From positions 372,001 to 436,000 of the forward strand of contig NZ_BSTX01000003.1 of assembly GCF_030269765.1 (NCBI RefSeq): 64,000 nucleotides of DNA, read 5' to 3'. Within the stretch, counting starts at the first letter, position 1. Each line of letters begins with the position of its first letter. A program made the position numbers and the translations under genes. This DNA comes from Actinorhabdospora filicis (GTDB taxonomy: Bacteria; Actinomycetota; Actinomycetes; Mycobacteriales; Micromonosporaceae). Below the pieces are notes generated by a model, which searched no databases, was not told the DNA's origin, and worked only from the letters and a program-made list of their open reading frames with translations. Of this stretch, positions 35,559-43,750 are shown in pieces.

Positions 35559-35616
35559 AGAAGATCCCCAAAGGCTCGGCTGCGATGAAGGCGAAGGCAG
35601 GCGAGCGTCGGCGCAT
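35515..35616 (-). CDS. Leader ORF overlapping the start of the ribosomal protection gene
   Basis: 33 codons with a GGAG 7 nt upstream of ATG, beginning MRRRSPAFAFIAAEP and ending in an Arg-rich tail. It overlaps the first ~44 bp of the GTPase gene in another frame. Its codons are strikingly untypical for this GC-rich DNA (TTT, CAA, TCT, AGG, CCT, TTG, GCA), suggesting selection on the nascent peptide or on RNA structure. Leader peptides that sense drug-stalled ribosomes control many ribosomal protection and related resistance genes, so I read this as a translational attenuation peptide. Not experimentally supported. Confidence 0.65.
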   Translation of the reverse strand: MRRRSPAFAFIAAEPLGIFFAAQSRDRRPCRRR

Positions 35617-35644
35617 GGGGGTCTCCAGCCACTAGGGAGTACGG

Positions 35645-35677
35645 ATGCGGCGGACGCTACGAGAGCGCCCGCCGCAT
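35645..35677 (-). terminator. Strong hairpin between oxidoreductase and ribosomal protection gene
   Basis: 14-bp stem ATGCGGCGGACGCT / AGCGCCCGCCGCAT with one G-T-type mismatch and a 5-nt loop, 12 bp after the oxidoreductase stop and about 29 bp before the leader ORF. There is no T-run in the minus direction. It may terminate the upstream gene or form part of the leader RNA. Confidence 0.55.
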
Positions 35678-35689
35678 CGCAACCGGTTT

Positions 35690-36694
35690 TTAGAGACGAA
35701 CGAGCATCTTCCCGACGTTCGCCCCCGACAGCACGCCCAGGAACGCCTCCGGGGCCTTCTCCAGCCCGTTCAGGACGGTGCTCGTCCCGCGCAGGCTGCC
35801 CTCGGCCAGCAGCGGCGCGGCCTCGCCGATCCACTCGCCGAAGCGGTCCAGGTAGTGGTTGACCAGGACGCCCTTGACCGAGGCGCCCAGCGCGGCCAGC
35901 CGGAACAGGTTCGCCGGTCCCGGCGCGGGCTCGGTGTCGTTGTAGGAGGAGATCGCGCCGACCAGGGCGATGCGCCCGCCGGGCCGCAGCGCGCCGATCG
36001 CGGCCTCCAGGTGGTCGCCGCCGACGTGGTCGACGTAGACGTCGATCCCCTCGGGCGCGGCCCGCTCCAGCTGCCCGGCCAGGTCCCCGGCGCGGTAGTC
36101 GAGGGCGATGTCGTAGCCGAAGTCGCGCACCGCCCGCGCGCCCTTGTCCGGGCCGCCCGCCGAGCCGATGACGCGGGCGGCGCCGTAGCGGCGGGCCAGC
36201 TGCCCGGCGACGCTGCCGACGGCCCCGGCGGCGGCCGAGACGAACACCGTGTCGCCCTCCTTGACCGGCGCGGCGTCGGTGAGCGCCGCCCACGCGGTGA
36301 GGCCGGTGGTGCCCAGGACGCCCAGGAAGTGCTCGGCGGGGATGCCGGTGGCGTCGATGGGGAAGACCGCCGTGGCGGGCAGCAGCGCGTGCTCGCGCCA
36401 CCCGGCGAAGTGCGAGACGAGCGTCCCCACCGGCACGCCCTCGGCGCGGGAGGCGATGACCTCGCCGACCGCCGAGCCCTCCAGCGGCGCGTCGAGGGCG
36501 AAGGGCGGGATGTAGGAGGGCGCGTCGTCCATGCGGCCGCGCATGTAGGGGTCCACCGACATCCACGTGTTGCGGACGAGGACCTCGCCCTCGGCCGGGG
36601 CGGGCAGGACCGTCTCGGCGAGCCGGAAGTCGCTGCGGGCGGGGACGCCGGTGGGGCGGGCGGCCAGGTGGATCTCGCGGGTCGTGACGGTCAT
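35690..36694 (-). CDS. NADP-dependent medium-chain oxidoreductase (CurA/LTB4DH-like)
   Basis: A 334-residue zinc-independent MDR enzyme of the PTGR/LTB4 12-hydroxydehydrogenase or CurA group. WMSVDPYMRGRM near 44-55 is the family hallmark. The cofactor domain has FVSAAAGAVGSVAGQLARRYGA (about 148-170) with a Rossmann glycine pattern, and GPDKGARAVRDFGYD. ATG at 36694. It probably reduces alkenal or enone substrates with NADPH. It is divergent from the BTAD regulator at 36786, a pairing that suggests the regulator controls it. Confidence 0.9.
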   Translation of the reverse strand: MTVTTREIHLAARPTGVPARSDFRLAETVLPAPAEGEVLVRNTWMSVDPYMRGRMDDAPSYIPPFALDAPLEGSAVGEVIASRAEGVPVGTLVSHFAGWREHALLPATAVFPIDATGIPAEHFLGVLGTTGLTAWAALTDAAPVKEGDTVFVSAAAGAVGSVAGQLARRYGAARVIGSAGGPDKGARAVRDFGYDIALDYRAGDLAGQLERAAPEGIDVYVDHVGGDHLEAAIGALRPGGRIALVGAISSYNDTEPAPGPANLFRLAALGASVKGVLVNHYLDRFGEWIGEAAPLLAEGSLRGTSTVLNGLEKAPEAFLGVLSGANVGKMLVRL

Positions 36695-36754
36695 TTCTGC
36701 GCTCCTTCGTCGTTCGCTGTGAGGGGAACGATGCGAGAGGTCGCTGCCGGAAAC

Positions 36755-36772
36755 CTGTCGGTGGACTGTCGG
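36755..36772 (+). promoter_or_regulatory. SARP-style heptamer direct repeats
   Basis: CTGTCGG occurs twice with an 11-bp period (36755 and 36766), directly before the TAGCTT -10 box at 36774. BTAD/SARP regulators bind such heptamers spaced one helical turn apart in place of a -35 box, so autoregulation is likely. Confidence 0.6.
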
Positions 36773-36773
36773 C

Positions 36774-36779
36774 TAGCTT
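36774..36779 (+). promoter_or_regulatory. Likely -10 box of leaderless promoter
   Basis: TAGCTT followed by 6 nt and the GTG start at 36786, without a Shine-Dalgarno in the gap. Confidence 0.6.
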
Positions 36780-36785
36780 TGCGCG

Positions 36786-39689
36786 GTGAGATTCGCGCTG
36801 CTCGACGAGGTCGCCGCCTTCACCGACGCCGGGGCGCGCGTCGAGGTGCCCGAGGCGAAGGTGCGGGCGCTGCTGACGATCCTGCTCACCGTGCCCGGGC
36901 GGGCGGTGCCCGACGAGCGGCTGCTGCGCGAGCTGTGGGGCGAGGACCTCCCCGAGAACCCCGCCAACGCCCTCCAGGCGAAGGTCTCGCGCCTGCGCAA
37001 GGCCCTGGACGCCGCCGAGCCCGGCGCGAAGGCCCTGGTGGCCCGCCGCTCCGGCGGCTACCTGCTCGACGTGCCCGAGGACGCCGTCGACGCCGGGGAG
37101 TTCCGCCGCCTGGCGCGCGCCGCCCGCGCCGCCACCGGCCGCGAGCGCGAGCGGCTCCTGTCGGCCGCCGCCGGACTGTGGAGCCGCGACCACCTGGGCG
37201 AGGGTGAGGAGACCGAGCCGGTGCTGCGCGCGGCCCGCGTCCGCTACCTCGACGAGCTCCAGGTCGTGTGGGACGAGCTGGGCGAGGCCCGCCTCGGCCT
37301 CGGCGACGCGCAGAGCGCCTTCGAGGTCGCCCGCGGCACCGTCGGCCTCGGCCGTCCCCGCACCCTCGCCGTCTACATGCGCGCCCTCTACGCCCTGGGC
37401 CGCCACGCCGAGGCCATCGCCGCCTACGCCGAGCACCGCGACCGCCTCGCCGAGGACAGCGGACTCGACCCCGCGCCCGAGCTGGCCGCCCTGCACACCG
37501 CGATCCTGCGCGGCGACCCGTCCCTGGGACCGGTGGCCGCACCGGCCGCCGCCCCGCGCGGCAACCTGCCCGCGCCCACCGCGCCCCTCATCGGCCGCGA
37601 CGGCGAGATCGCCGCCGTCCGCGCCCTCCCCGGTCGCCTGATCACCCTCACCGGGCCCGGCGGAGTCGGCAAGACCCGCCTGGCCGTCGAGGTCGCGCGC
37701 GGGCACACCGACCCGGTGTGGCTGGTCGACCTCTCCGGCCTGCCGCGCGGCGCGTCCGCGGCCGCCGTCGCCGAGGCCGTCACCGCCGCCGTCGGCCACG
37801 AACCCGCCGACCTCGCCGCCGCCGTCCTGCTGCTCGACAACTGCGAGCACGTCATCGAGGCCGCCGCCGAGGTCGCCGCGACCCTCCTGCGCGGACCGGG
37901 CGCCCGCGTCCTGGCCACCAGCCAGGAACCCCTCAGGCTGGCCGCCGAGACCGTCCACCCCGTCCCGCCCCTGCCCGCCGGGCACGCCGCCGCCCTCTTC
38001 CGCGCCCGCGCCACCGCCATCCCCGACGGCGCGGACAAGGCCGTCGACGCCATCGTCGCCCACCTCGACGGCCTGCCCCTCGCCCTCGAACTGGCCGCCA
38101 CCCGCGTGCGCACCCTCGGCGTCCACGGCCTCGCCCACCGCCTCGCCGACCGCTTCACCCTCCTCACCGGCGGCGCCCGCGACGCCCCCTCCCGCCAGCG
38201 GACCCTGCGCGCGGTCATCGACTGGAGCTGGGAGCTGGCCGCCGCGCCCGAACGCGACGCCCTGCGCCGCCTCTCCGCCCACGCCGGAGGCTGGGACCTC
38301 GACGCCGCCGAGGCCGTCGCCGGACCCGGCGTCCTGGACCCCCTGTCCCGCCTGGTCGACCGCTCCCTCGTCGCCCTCGCCGACACCCCCGCCGGGCCCC
38401 GCTACCGGCTCCTGGACTCCGTGCGCGCCTACGCCGCCGAACGCCTCGCCGCCTCCGGCGAGGCCGACACCGTCCGCCTGCGCCACCTCGACCACTACCT
38501 GAGCGCCGCCGCCGACGAGAGTCGCGTGGACGCCGAGGCCGCCAACTTCCGCGCCGCCCTCGACACCGCTCTGCGCCTCGACCACGCCAAGGCCGCCGCC
38601 CTCGCCGGGCGCCTCGCCGGGCCCCTCGTCCGCCGCGGCCGCTACGCCGAGGCCGCCCGCGCCCTCGACGACGTCCTCGCCTTCTGCGACGACCCCGAGC
38701 TGCGCGTCTGGCGCGCCGGCGCCGGACTGTACACGGGAGACACCCTCCCCAAGGCCGAACTCCTGCGCATCGCCCGCGGCGTCCCCGCAGAACGGCGGCC
38801 CTGGTCCCACTGGTACCTCGCGCACGCCAACCGCGGCTTCGGGAAACTCGCCACCACCGAGGCCCTCGTCGAGGCCGCCCTCAACGCCTCCGGCCGCGAG
38901 CACTACCCCATCATCGCCGCCGCCCACGCCCTGCGCGCCACCGTCCACCGCGCCCGCGGCGACCTCCCGGCCGCCGCCCGCGACGCCGCCGAGGCCGAAC
39001 GCATGACCCGCGGCGGCGAGGACCGCCTCACCCGCCTCCAGGCCACCGGCACCCTCGCCGAACTCGCCGAGATCCGCGGCGACTACGACGAGGCCGCCCT
39101 CCTCCACGCCGACGGCCTGCGCGCCGCCGAGGACGCCGGACTGTGGATCGAGGCCTCCTTCAAGACCTCCGGCCTGGGCCGCATCGCCCTCCTGCGCGGC
39201 GACTTCACCACCGCCGACGCCCACCACACCCGCGCCCGCGACCTCGCCCGCGACCAGGCCCACCGGGTCGCCGAGGAATTCGCCGAAGTGGGCCTCGCCC
39301 TGTCCCTGCGCCGCCAGGGCCGCCTCGACGAGGCCGAGGCCCACCTGACGGCCTGGGTGCCCTGGCTGCGCGGCGTCGGCGGCGAACCCGGCCTCGCCCT
39401 GGTACTGGCCGAACTCGGCTTCGCCGCCGAACAGCGCGGCGACGCCGAGGCCGCCCTGCGCCTGCACCGCGAGGGCCTGGCCGCCGCCGAGGCCATCGGC
39501 GACCCCCGCGCGCTCGCGCTCGCCTACGAGGGCATGGCCGGGGCGCACGCCTTGGCCGGCGACCGCGAGGAGGCCGGGCGCCTGCTGGCCGAGGCGACCG
39601 CCCTGCGCGAGGAGGTCGGCGCCCCGCTGCCACCCGGCGAGCGGGGCGACGTCGAGCGGATCAGGAGCCGCCTCGCGCGATCGGCATGA
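36786..39689 (+). CDS. BTAD/AfsR-type regulator with STAND ATPase and TPR domain
   Basis: A 967-residue activator. OmpR-like winged helix at 10-90 (LLTILLTVPGRAVPDERLLRELWG, NALQAKVSRLRKAL, SGGYLLDV), BTAD helical domain at about 95-240 (TLAVYMRALYALGRHAEAIAAYAEHRDRLAED), a NB-ARC ATPase at about 255-520 with FIGR-like LIGRDGE, GPGGVGKTRLAVEVA, LLLDNCEHVI, LPLALELAATRV, then about 13 TPR-like helical repeats to the end. The order matches AfsR. Upstream SARP-like direct repeats suggest autoregulation, and the divergent oxidoreductase is the likely second target. GTG start, leaderless. Confidence 0.92.
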   Translation: MRFALLDEVAAFTDAGARVEVPEAKVRALLTILLTVPGRAVPDERLLRELWGEDLPENPANALQAKVSRLRKALDAAEPGAKALVARRSGGYLLDVPEDAVDAGEFRRLARAARAATGRERERLLSAAAGLWSRDHLGEGEETEPVLRAARVRYLDELQVVWDELGEARLGLGDAQSAFEVARGTVGLGRPRTLAVYMRALYALGRHAEAIAAYAEHRDRLAEDSGLDPAPELAALHTAILRGDPSLGPVAAPAAAPRGNLPAPTAPLIGRDGEIAAVRALPGRLITLTGPGGVGKTRLAVEVARGHTDPVWLVDLSGLPRGASAAAVAEAVTAAVGHEPADLAAAVLLLDNCEHVIEAAAEVAATLLRGPGARVLATSQEPLRLAAETVHPVPPLPAGHAAALFRARATAIPDGADKAVDAIVAHLDGLPLALELAATRVRTLGVHGLAHRLADRFTLLTGGARDAPSRQRTLRAVIDWSWELAAAPERDALRRLSAHAGGWDLDAAEAVAGPGVLDPLSRLVDRSLVALADTPAGPRYRLLDSVRAYAAERLAASGEADTVRLRHLDHYLSAAADESRVDAEAANFRAALDTALRLDHAKAAALAGRLAGPLVRRGRYAEAARALDDVLAFCDDPELRVWRAGAGLYTGDTLPKAELLRIARGVPAERRPWSHWYLAHANRGFGKLATTEALVEAALNASGREHYPIIAAAHALRATVHRARGDLPAAARDAAEAERMTRGGEDRLTRLQATGTLAELAEIRGDYDEAALLHADGLRAAEDAGLWIEASFKTSGLGRIALLRGDFTTADAHHTRARDLARDQAHRVAEEFAEVGLALSLRRQGRLDEAEAHLTAWVPWLRGVGGEPGLALVLAELGFAAEQRGDAEAALRLHREGLAAAEAIGDPRALALAYEGMAGAHALAGDREEAGRLLAEATALREEVGAPLPPGERGDVERIRSRLARSA

Positions 39690-40431
39690 TCGTCGGGTTC
39701 GGCTCGCGGGTCAAGAACTCCTCCACGGTGCGCGTGTAGAGCTCGGGACGGTCCAGGAACAGCACGTGCGAGGCGCGCGGGATCACCGACAGCTCGGCGT
39801 CGGGAATCGCCCGGTACATCGACAGCGTGTGCTCCAGCGTCACCAGGTCGTCGTCACCGGACACGATCAGCGTGCGGGCCCGGACCCCGGCCAGGTCGTC
39901 GGTGGTCCACGGCTTCTCGGTGCGCGCCGCCTCGGAGAGCTTGGCCGCGACCACGTGGATGTGCTCGCGCCCGTCGGGGGAGACCGCCCCGTACATGTCC
40001 TTGATGATGTCGGGCACGAACGAGCCGTCGCCGTCGGCGGGGGAGAACAGCAGGCCCGCCAGGTCGTAGCAGCCGCTGATCAGCACCAGCCGCTCGACCA
40101 GGTCGGGCCGCGCCATCGCCACCCCGAGCGCCACCGAGGCCCCCATGCTGTAGCCGGCGAGCCGGACCGGCCCGCCGCCGACGACCTCGTCCAGGAACGC
40201 GATCGCGTCCTCCACCTGCACGCCGATGGTCAGCGGGCCCTCCACGTCGGGGGTGTGCCCGTGGCCCCGGCGTTCGGGCAGGTAGGTGGTGAAGCGGGAC
40301 GTCAGGTCGAGCAGGTTGCCGTGGAACTCCCCGGCGTTGGACAGGCCGCCGTGCATCAGCACCAGCGGCTCGCCCTCCCCCTGCACGTCGTACCAGGTGC
40401 GGACGCCGTTGACCTCGGCGTACTGGGCCAT
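39661..40431 (-). CDS. alpha/beta hydrolase
   Basis: A 256-residue hydrolase. Oxyanion motif LVLMHGGLSNAGEF near 27-40, nucleophile elbow LAGYSMGASVALG (Ser near 97), acid in TLIVSGDDDLVTLEH (near 192), and His in VIPRASHVLFLDRP (near 223). ATG at 40431 with AAAGGG 8 nt upstream; the longer frame upstream carries no signal. Its final 29 bp run into the 3' end of the convergent BTAD gene. Substrate unknown; the form resembles menaquinone-pathway or haloperoxidase-like esterases only at the fold level. Confidence 0.87.
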   Translation of the reverse strand: MAQYAEVNGVRTWYDVQGEGEPLVLMHGGLSNAGEFHGNLLDLTSRFTTYLPERRGHGHTPDVEGPLTIGVQVEDAIAFLDEVVGGGPVRLAGYSMGASVALGVAMARPDLVERLVLISGCYDLAGLLFSPADGDGSFVPDIIKDMYGAVSPDGREHIHVVAAKLSEAARTEKPWTTDDLAGVRARTLIVSGDDDLVTLEHTLSMYRAIPDAELSVIPRASHVLFLDRPELYTRTVEEFLTREPNPTIMPIARGGS

Positions 40432-40576
40432 GTCGATCCCTTTCGGTCGTCGCTGCGGTGTTTCACGGTGGCGCCCACAAGGTATAAGCCACATGTGACA
40501 CCGTCACCTGCGTGCTTGTTCTTTGCAAGTGATCGTGTCAGGGTAATGCCGCCCCCCGACAATCAGGGAGCCACCG

Positions 40577-41737
40577 TTGATCGACCGGGAACGCCTGGCC
40601 CTGCGCCGCCACGTCCTGTCCCGCCATGTCGACGCCGGGCGCGTGCCGGGCCTGGCCGCGCTGGTCTCGGTGGACGGCGACGTCCACGTGGAGACGATGG
40701 GCGTGCGCGACCTCGACACCCGGGCGCCCTTCACCCGCGACACCATCGTCCGGGTGGCCTCCTTGACCAAGGTCGTCATCGCCGCGGCGACCATGGCCCT
40801 CATCGAGGACGGCTCGCTGCGCCTGGACGACCCCGTCGGCGGGCTGCTGCCCGAGCTGGCCGCGATGCGCGTACTCAAGACCCCCGCATCGGCGCTCGAC
40901 GAGACCGTCCCCGCCGAGGGGCCGATCACCGTCCGGCACCTGCTGACCTGCACGTGGGGCTTCGGCGTGCTGCCGGGACCGGACCTGCCGGTCAACCGCG
41001 CCGCCACCGAGGCCGGGATCGCCAACGTGGCCCGCCCGGCGGGCATGGACGGCGACGACTGGCTCGCGCGACTGGCGGAACTGCCGCTGATGCGCCAGCC
41101 CGGCGAGACGTGGCTGTACAACACCGGCTACGACGTCCTGGGCGTGCTCATCGCCCGCGCCTCCGGCCGCGCGCTGCCCGACCATCTGCGCGAGCGGATC
41201 CTGGACCCGCTGGGGATGCGCGACACCGGCTTCCACGTGCCCGCCGAGCACCTCGACCGGCTGGCCACCGCCTACGAGCCCGGGCCGGACGGCGCGCGGG
41301 CCTACGAGCGTCCCGAGGGCCGCTTCTCGGTCCCGCCGGACTTCCCGGGCGGCGCGGGCGGCCTGGTGTCCACCGTGGACGACTTCCACGCCTTCGCGCG
41401 CATGCTCATGACCGGCGGCGCCGGGGTCCTGTCACGCGCCTCCACCGAGCTGATGACCATCGACCAGCTCACCCCCGCGCAGAAGGAGGGCGCCGGGCTC
41501 GTCCCGGGCATGTTCGACCACACCGGCTGGGGCTTCGGCATGGGCGTCGTGCACCGCCGCTTCGACTACCCCGTCAAACCCGGCGGCTACGGATGGGACG
41601 GCGGCCTGGGCCCCACCTGGGTCAGCGATCCCGCCGAGCGCCTGATCGCCCTGATCTTCCACCAGCTCTCCTTCGGCGAGGGCCGGCCCGCCGTCAACGG
41701 CGACTTCCTCACCTGGACCTACCAAGGACTGACATGA
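40577..41737 (+). CDS. Serine hydrolase of the beta-lactamase/AmpC-EstB fold
   Basis: A 386-residue protein. The catalytic SxxK is VRVASLTKVVIAAATMALIE with SLTK near residue 61. The YxN block reads GETWLYNTGYDVLGVLIARASG near 176, with Tyr next to Asn rather than two before it. The third motif lies around GGYGWDGGLGPTW near 337, corresponding to HxG. No signal peptide, so a cytoplasmic esterase or amidase is more likely than a drug-resistance beta-lactamase. TTG start, AGGGAG 6 nt upstream. Its stop overlaps the next gene by ATGA. Confidence 0.85.
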   Translation: MIDRERLALRRHVLSRHVDAGRVPGLAALVSVDGDVHVETMGVRDLDTRAPFTRDTIVRVASLTKVVIAAATMALIEDGSLRLDDPVGGLLPELAAMRVLKTPASALDETVPAEGPITVRHLLTCTWGFGVLPGPDLPVNRAATEAGIANVARPAGMDGDDWLARLAELPLMRQPGETWLYNTGYDVLGVLIARASGRALPDHLRERILDPLGMRDTGFHVPAEHLDRLATAYEPGPDGARAYERPEGRFSVPPDFPGGAGGLVSTVDDFHAFARMLMTGGAGVLSRASTELMTIDQLTPAQKEGAGLVPGMFDHTGWGFGMGVVHRRFDYPVKPGGYGWDGGLGPTWVSDPAERLIALIFHQLSFGEGRPAVNGDFLTWTYQGLT

Positions 41738-42447
41738 CCGCGAACACCGCCACGATCGGCTACGACCGCCTCATCTCCGCCCTCACCGAGCAGACCGGGC
41801 ACCTGGCCCGCGCCCTGCGCGACGCCGACCCCGCCACCGGCGTCCCCACGTGTCCCGAATGGACCCTCGCCGACCTCGACCGGCACGTGGAGGGCAACCT
41901 GAACTCGCTGGCCCTCGCCGCCGGCGGCACGCCCGGACGCGGGCTCGGCGAGGCCGCCGCGCGCTGCGCCGCCGCCTTCGCCGGACGCCACCCCGAGGAC
42001 GACATCGAGCAGTTCGGCCTGACCTGGACCGCCCGCGAGTGGCTGCGCCGGGCGGTGGCCGACCTCGTCGTCCACCGCGCCGACGCCGCCACCGCCCTCG
42101 GCACCGGCTACGACGTCGACGACGACCTGGCCGCCGACGCCGTCGACGAACTGCTGGAACTGCTGGCCCGCCCCGAGATGAAGGGCGCCCGCCCGGAGCT
42201 GGCCGCCCTCGTCGGCACCGGCGAGACCATCCACCTGCACGCCACCGACACCGGCGGCGAATGGCTGATCGAGCTGACCCCGGAGGGCTTCGAGTGGAAC
42301 CGCGCCCACGCCAAGGCGACCGTGGCCGCGCGCGGGCGGCTGGCCGACCTCATGCAGGTCATGCTGCGCCGCCGCCCCCTGGAGGCCGTGGAGGTCCTGG
42401 GGGAGGCGGCGGTGCTGGAGGGATGGCTGTCCCGGTCGGCCTTCTAG
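41734..42447 (+). CDS. Maleylpyruvate isomerase N-terminal (DinB-like) family protein
   Basis: A 237-residue protein of the MDMPI_N-type mycothiol-dependent group. PTCPEWTLADLDRHVEGNLN near 36-55 is the signature with metal-ligand His, and VADLVVHRADAATALG near 108 the second metal site. The C-terminal part with LADLMQVMLRRRPLEAVEVLG resembles SCP2-like helices. It overlaps the serine hydrolase gene by ATGA, so the two are translated together and may act in one pathway. Such proteins bind metal and mycothiol; the true substrate is unknown. Confidence 0.85.
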   Translation: MTANTATIGYDRLISALTEQTGHLARALRDADPATGVPTCPEWTLADLDRHVEGNLNSLALAAGGTPGRGLGEAAARCAAAFAGRHPEDDIEQFGLTWTAREWLRRAVADLVVHRADAATALGTGYDVDDDLAADAVDELLELLARPEMKGARPELAALVGTGETIHLHATDTGGEWLIELTPEGFEWNRAHAKATVAARGRLADLMQVMLRRRPLEAVEVLGEAAVLEGWLSRSAF

Positions 42448-42977
42448 CCGCGCAATCCCACGGAGTCGGTCAGCCAGAACGCCTCGGGGTACACCAGCCG
42501 CCCGGTGATCCACGGCTCGTAGGCGGGCAGTTTGACGATCTGGAAGGCGGGTGCGGGGATCCGCGTCGACGGCGGCTCGAAGCCGTGCGGCCCGCCCGCC
42601 TCCCAGCCGAGCCTGGAGTAGTAGCGCGGGTCGCCCTCCAGGAACACCACCGGCCAGCCCTCACCGGCCAGGACGGACACGCCGTGGGCGACCAGCGCGC
42701 GCCCCACACCGCGCTTCTGGACGTCCGGGCGCACGCCGAGCGGGCTGAGGACCGCCACCTCGGCCAGCCGCTCGGGCGCGTCCACCCAGCCGCGCGTGAA
42801 CGCCACGTGCCCGACGACCTCTCCCTCGGCCTCCGCCACGAAGGAGTACCGCCAGTGGCCGCTGGACCGCAGCGCGGCCAGCAGCCTCGGCAGCTTCTCC
42901 TCCCCGAAGGCCGCCAGGTGCAGGTCGTCGATGATCTTCTCTTCGCCGGGCAGCTCCGCCCGGATCACGATGTCCAT
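42444..42977 (-). CDS. GNAT-family N-acetyltransferase
   Basis: A 177-residue acetyltransferase of the YhbS-like kind. The acetyl-CoA-binding motif A LGVRPDVQKRGVGRALVAHG lies near 80-98. It is preceded by strand GEVVGHVAFTRGWVD and followed by the LEGDPRYYSRLGWEA segment typical of the family. ATG at 42977. It is divergent from the HxlR regulator at 43064, with a GCAAGCC/GGCTTGC palindrome between them. Substrate unknown. Confidence 0.87.
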   Translation of the reverse strand: MDIVIRAELPGEEKIIDDLHLAAFGEEKLPRLLAALRSSGHWRYSFVAEAEGEVVGHVAFTRGWVDAPERLAEVAVLSPLGVRPDVQKRGVGRALVAHGVSVLAGEGWPVVFLEGDPRYYSRLGWEAGGPHGFEPPSTRIPAPAFQIVKLPAYEPWITGRLVYPEAFWLTDSVGLRG

Positions 42978-42991
42978 GGCGCGCACGCTAA

Positions 42992-43006
42992 GCAAGCCGG
43001 GCTTGC
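42992..43006. promoter_or_regulatory. 15-bp palindrome between GNAT and HxlR genes
   Basis: GCAAGCC-G-GGCTTGC, perfect 7-bp arms, 15 bp from the GNAT start. Candidate operator for the divergent HxlR regulator, or other cis element. Confidence 0.45.
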
Positions 43007-43051
43007 GCGTCACGCGCTTATTCACCGAGCGGAGCCGCGGATCCGGCTGGC

Positions 43052-43057
43052 TAGGAT
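43052..43057 (+). promoter_or_regulatory. Likely -10 box of leaderless promoter
   Basis: TAGGAT followed by 6 nt and the ATG at 43064; no ribosome binding site. Confidence 0.6.
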
Positions 43058-43063
43058 CTGCCC

Positions 43064-43705
43064 ATGGTGAAACGCTCCTACGGACAGTTCTGCGGGGTCG
43101 CGCGCGCCCTGGAGCTGGTCGGGGAGCGCTGGGCGCTGCTCGTCGTCCGCGACCTCCTCGTGGGACCCCGCCGCTACAGCGACCTGCGGCGCGGCCTGCC
43201 CGGCATCCCCACCAACATCCTCGCCTCGCGGCTCAAGGAACTGGAGGCCGCCGGGATCATCGAACGCGACGTGCTGCCGCGCCCCGCCTCCGGCGTCGTC
43301 TACCGGCTCACCCCGCTCGGTGGCGAGCTGGAGCCGGTCGTGCTGGCCCTGGGCCGCTGGGGCTCGCGCGTGATGACCCACCCCCTCGACGGCGAAGTCG
43401 TCACCCACGACTCGATGGTCATGGCCCTGCGCACCACCTTCCGGCCCGAGGCCGCCGAGGGCGCCAACCTGGTGTTCGTGCTGCGCGTCGGCGACGTCGT
43501 CGTGCACGCGCGCGTCGACGACGGGCACCTGGCCGCCGCGGCGGGCCCGGCCGAGGCCCCCGACCTCGACATCACCGCCGGGCCGCTCGTCCGCGACCTC
43601 ATGGCCGGTGCGCTGTCCCCTGAGGACGCCCTGGCCACCGGCGCGGTGGCGGTCGCCGGCGAACCGGCCCTGCTGAACCGCTTCGCGGCGATCTTCGCCA
43701 TCTGA
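43064..43705 (+). CDS. HxlR-family transcriptional regulator with C-terminal SCP2-like domain
   Basis: A 213-residue regulator. HxlR winged helix at 5-100 with CGVARALELVGERWALLVVRDLLVGPRRY at the start and LPGIPTNILASRLKELEAAGI, RLTPLG wing. About 100 more residues have an SCP2-like pattern (HARVDDGHLAAAAG, DLMAGALSPEDALATGAVAVAGE), an extended actinomycete variant. ATG directly after a TAGGAT box indicates leaderless translation. The GNAT gene on the opposite strand is the likely regulated neighbour. Confidence 0.88.
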   Translation: MVKRSYGQFCGVARALELVGERWALLVVRDLLVGPRRYSDLRRGLPGIPTNILASRLKELEAAGIIERDVLPRPASGVVYRLTPLGGELEPVVLALGRWGSRVMTHPLDGEVVTHDSMVMALRTTFRPEAAEGANLVFVLRVGDVVVHARVDDGHLAAAAGPAEAPDLDITAGPLVRDLMAGALSPEDALATGAVAVAGEPALLNRFAAIFAI

Positions 43706-43750
43706 CCACCTCGGGCACCGCGCCACCGTCCATCGGGAATAATCCCCCTC

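Noticed and set aside
33669..39548. A 1959-codon open frame on the minus strand
   Set aside because: Only the left part (to 35558) is the ribosomal protection gene. The rest is Gly/Ala/Val-rich shadow sequence antisense to the oxidoreductase region and BTAD gene, common in high-GC DNA.
41160..41200. Calling the 40577 protein a resistance beta-lactamase
   Set aside because: No signal peptide and an altered Tyr-x-Asn motif; an intracellular esterase-like role is more probable.
13245..42447. Several convergent stop overlaps (13245-13260, 26099-26102, 31640-31643, 39661-39689, 42444-42447)
   Set aside because: Short 3' overlaps are normal in compact GC-rich genomes; no separate function is supported.
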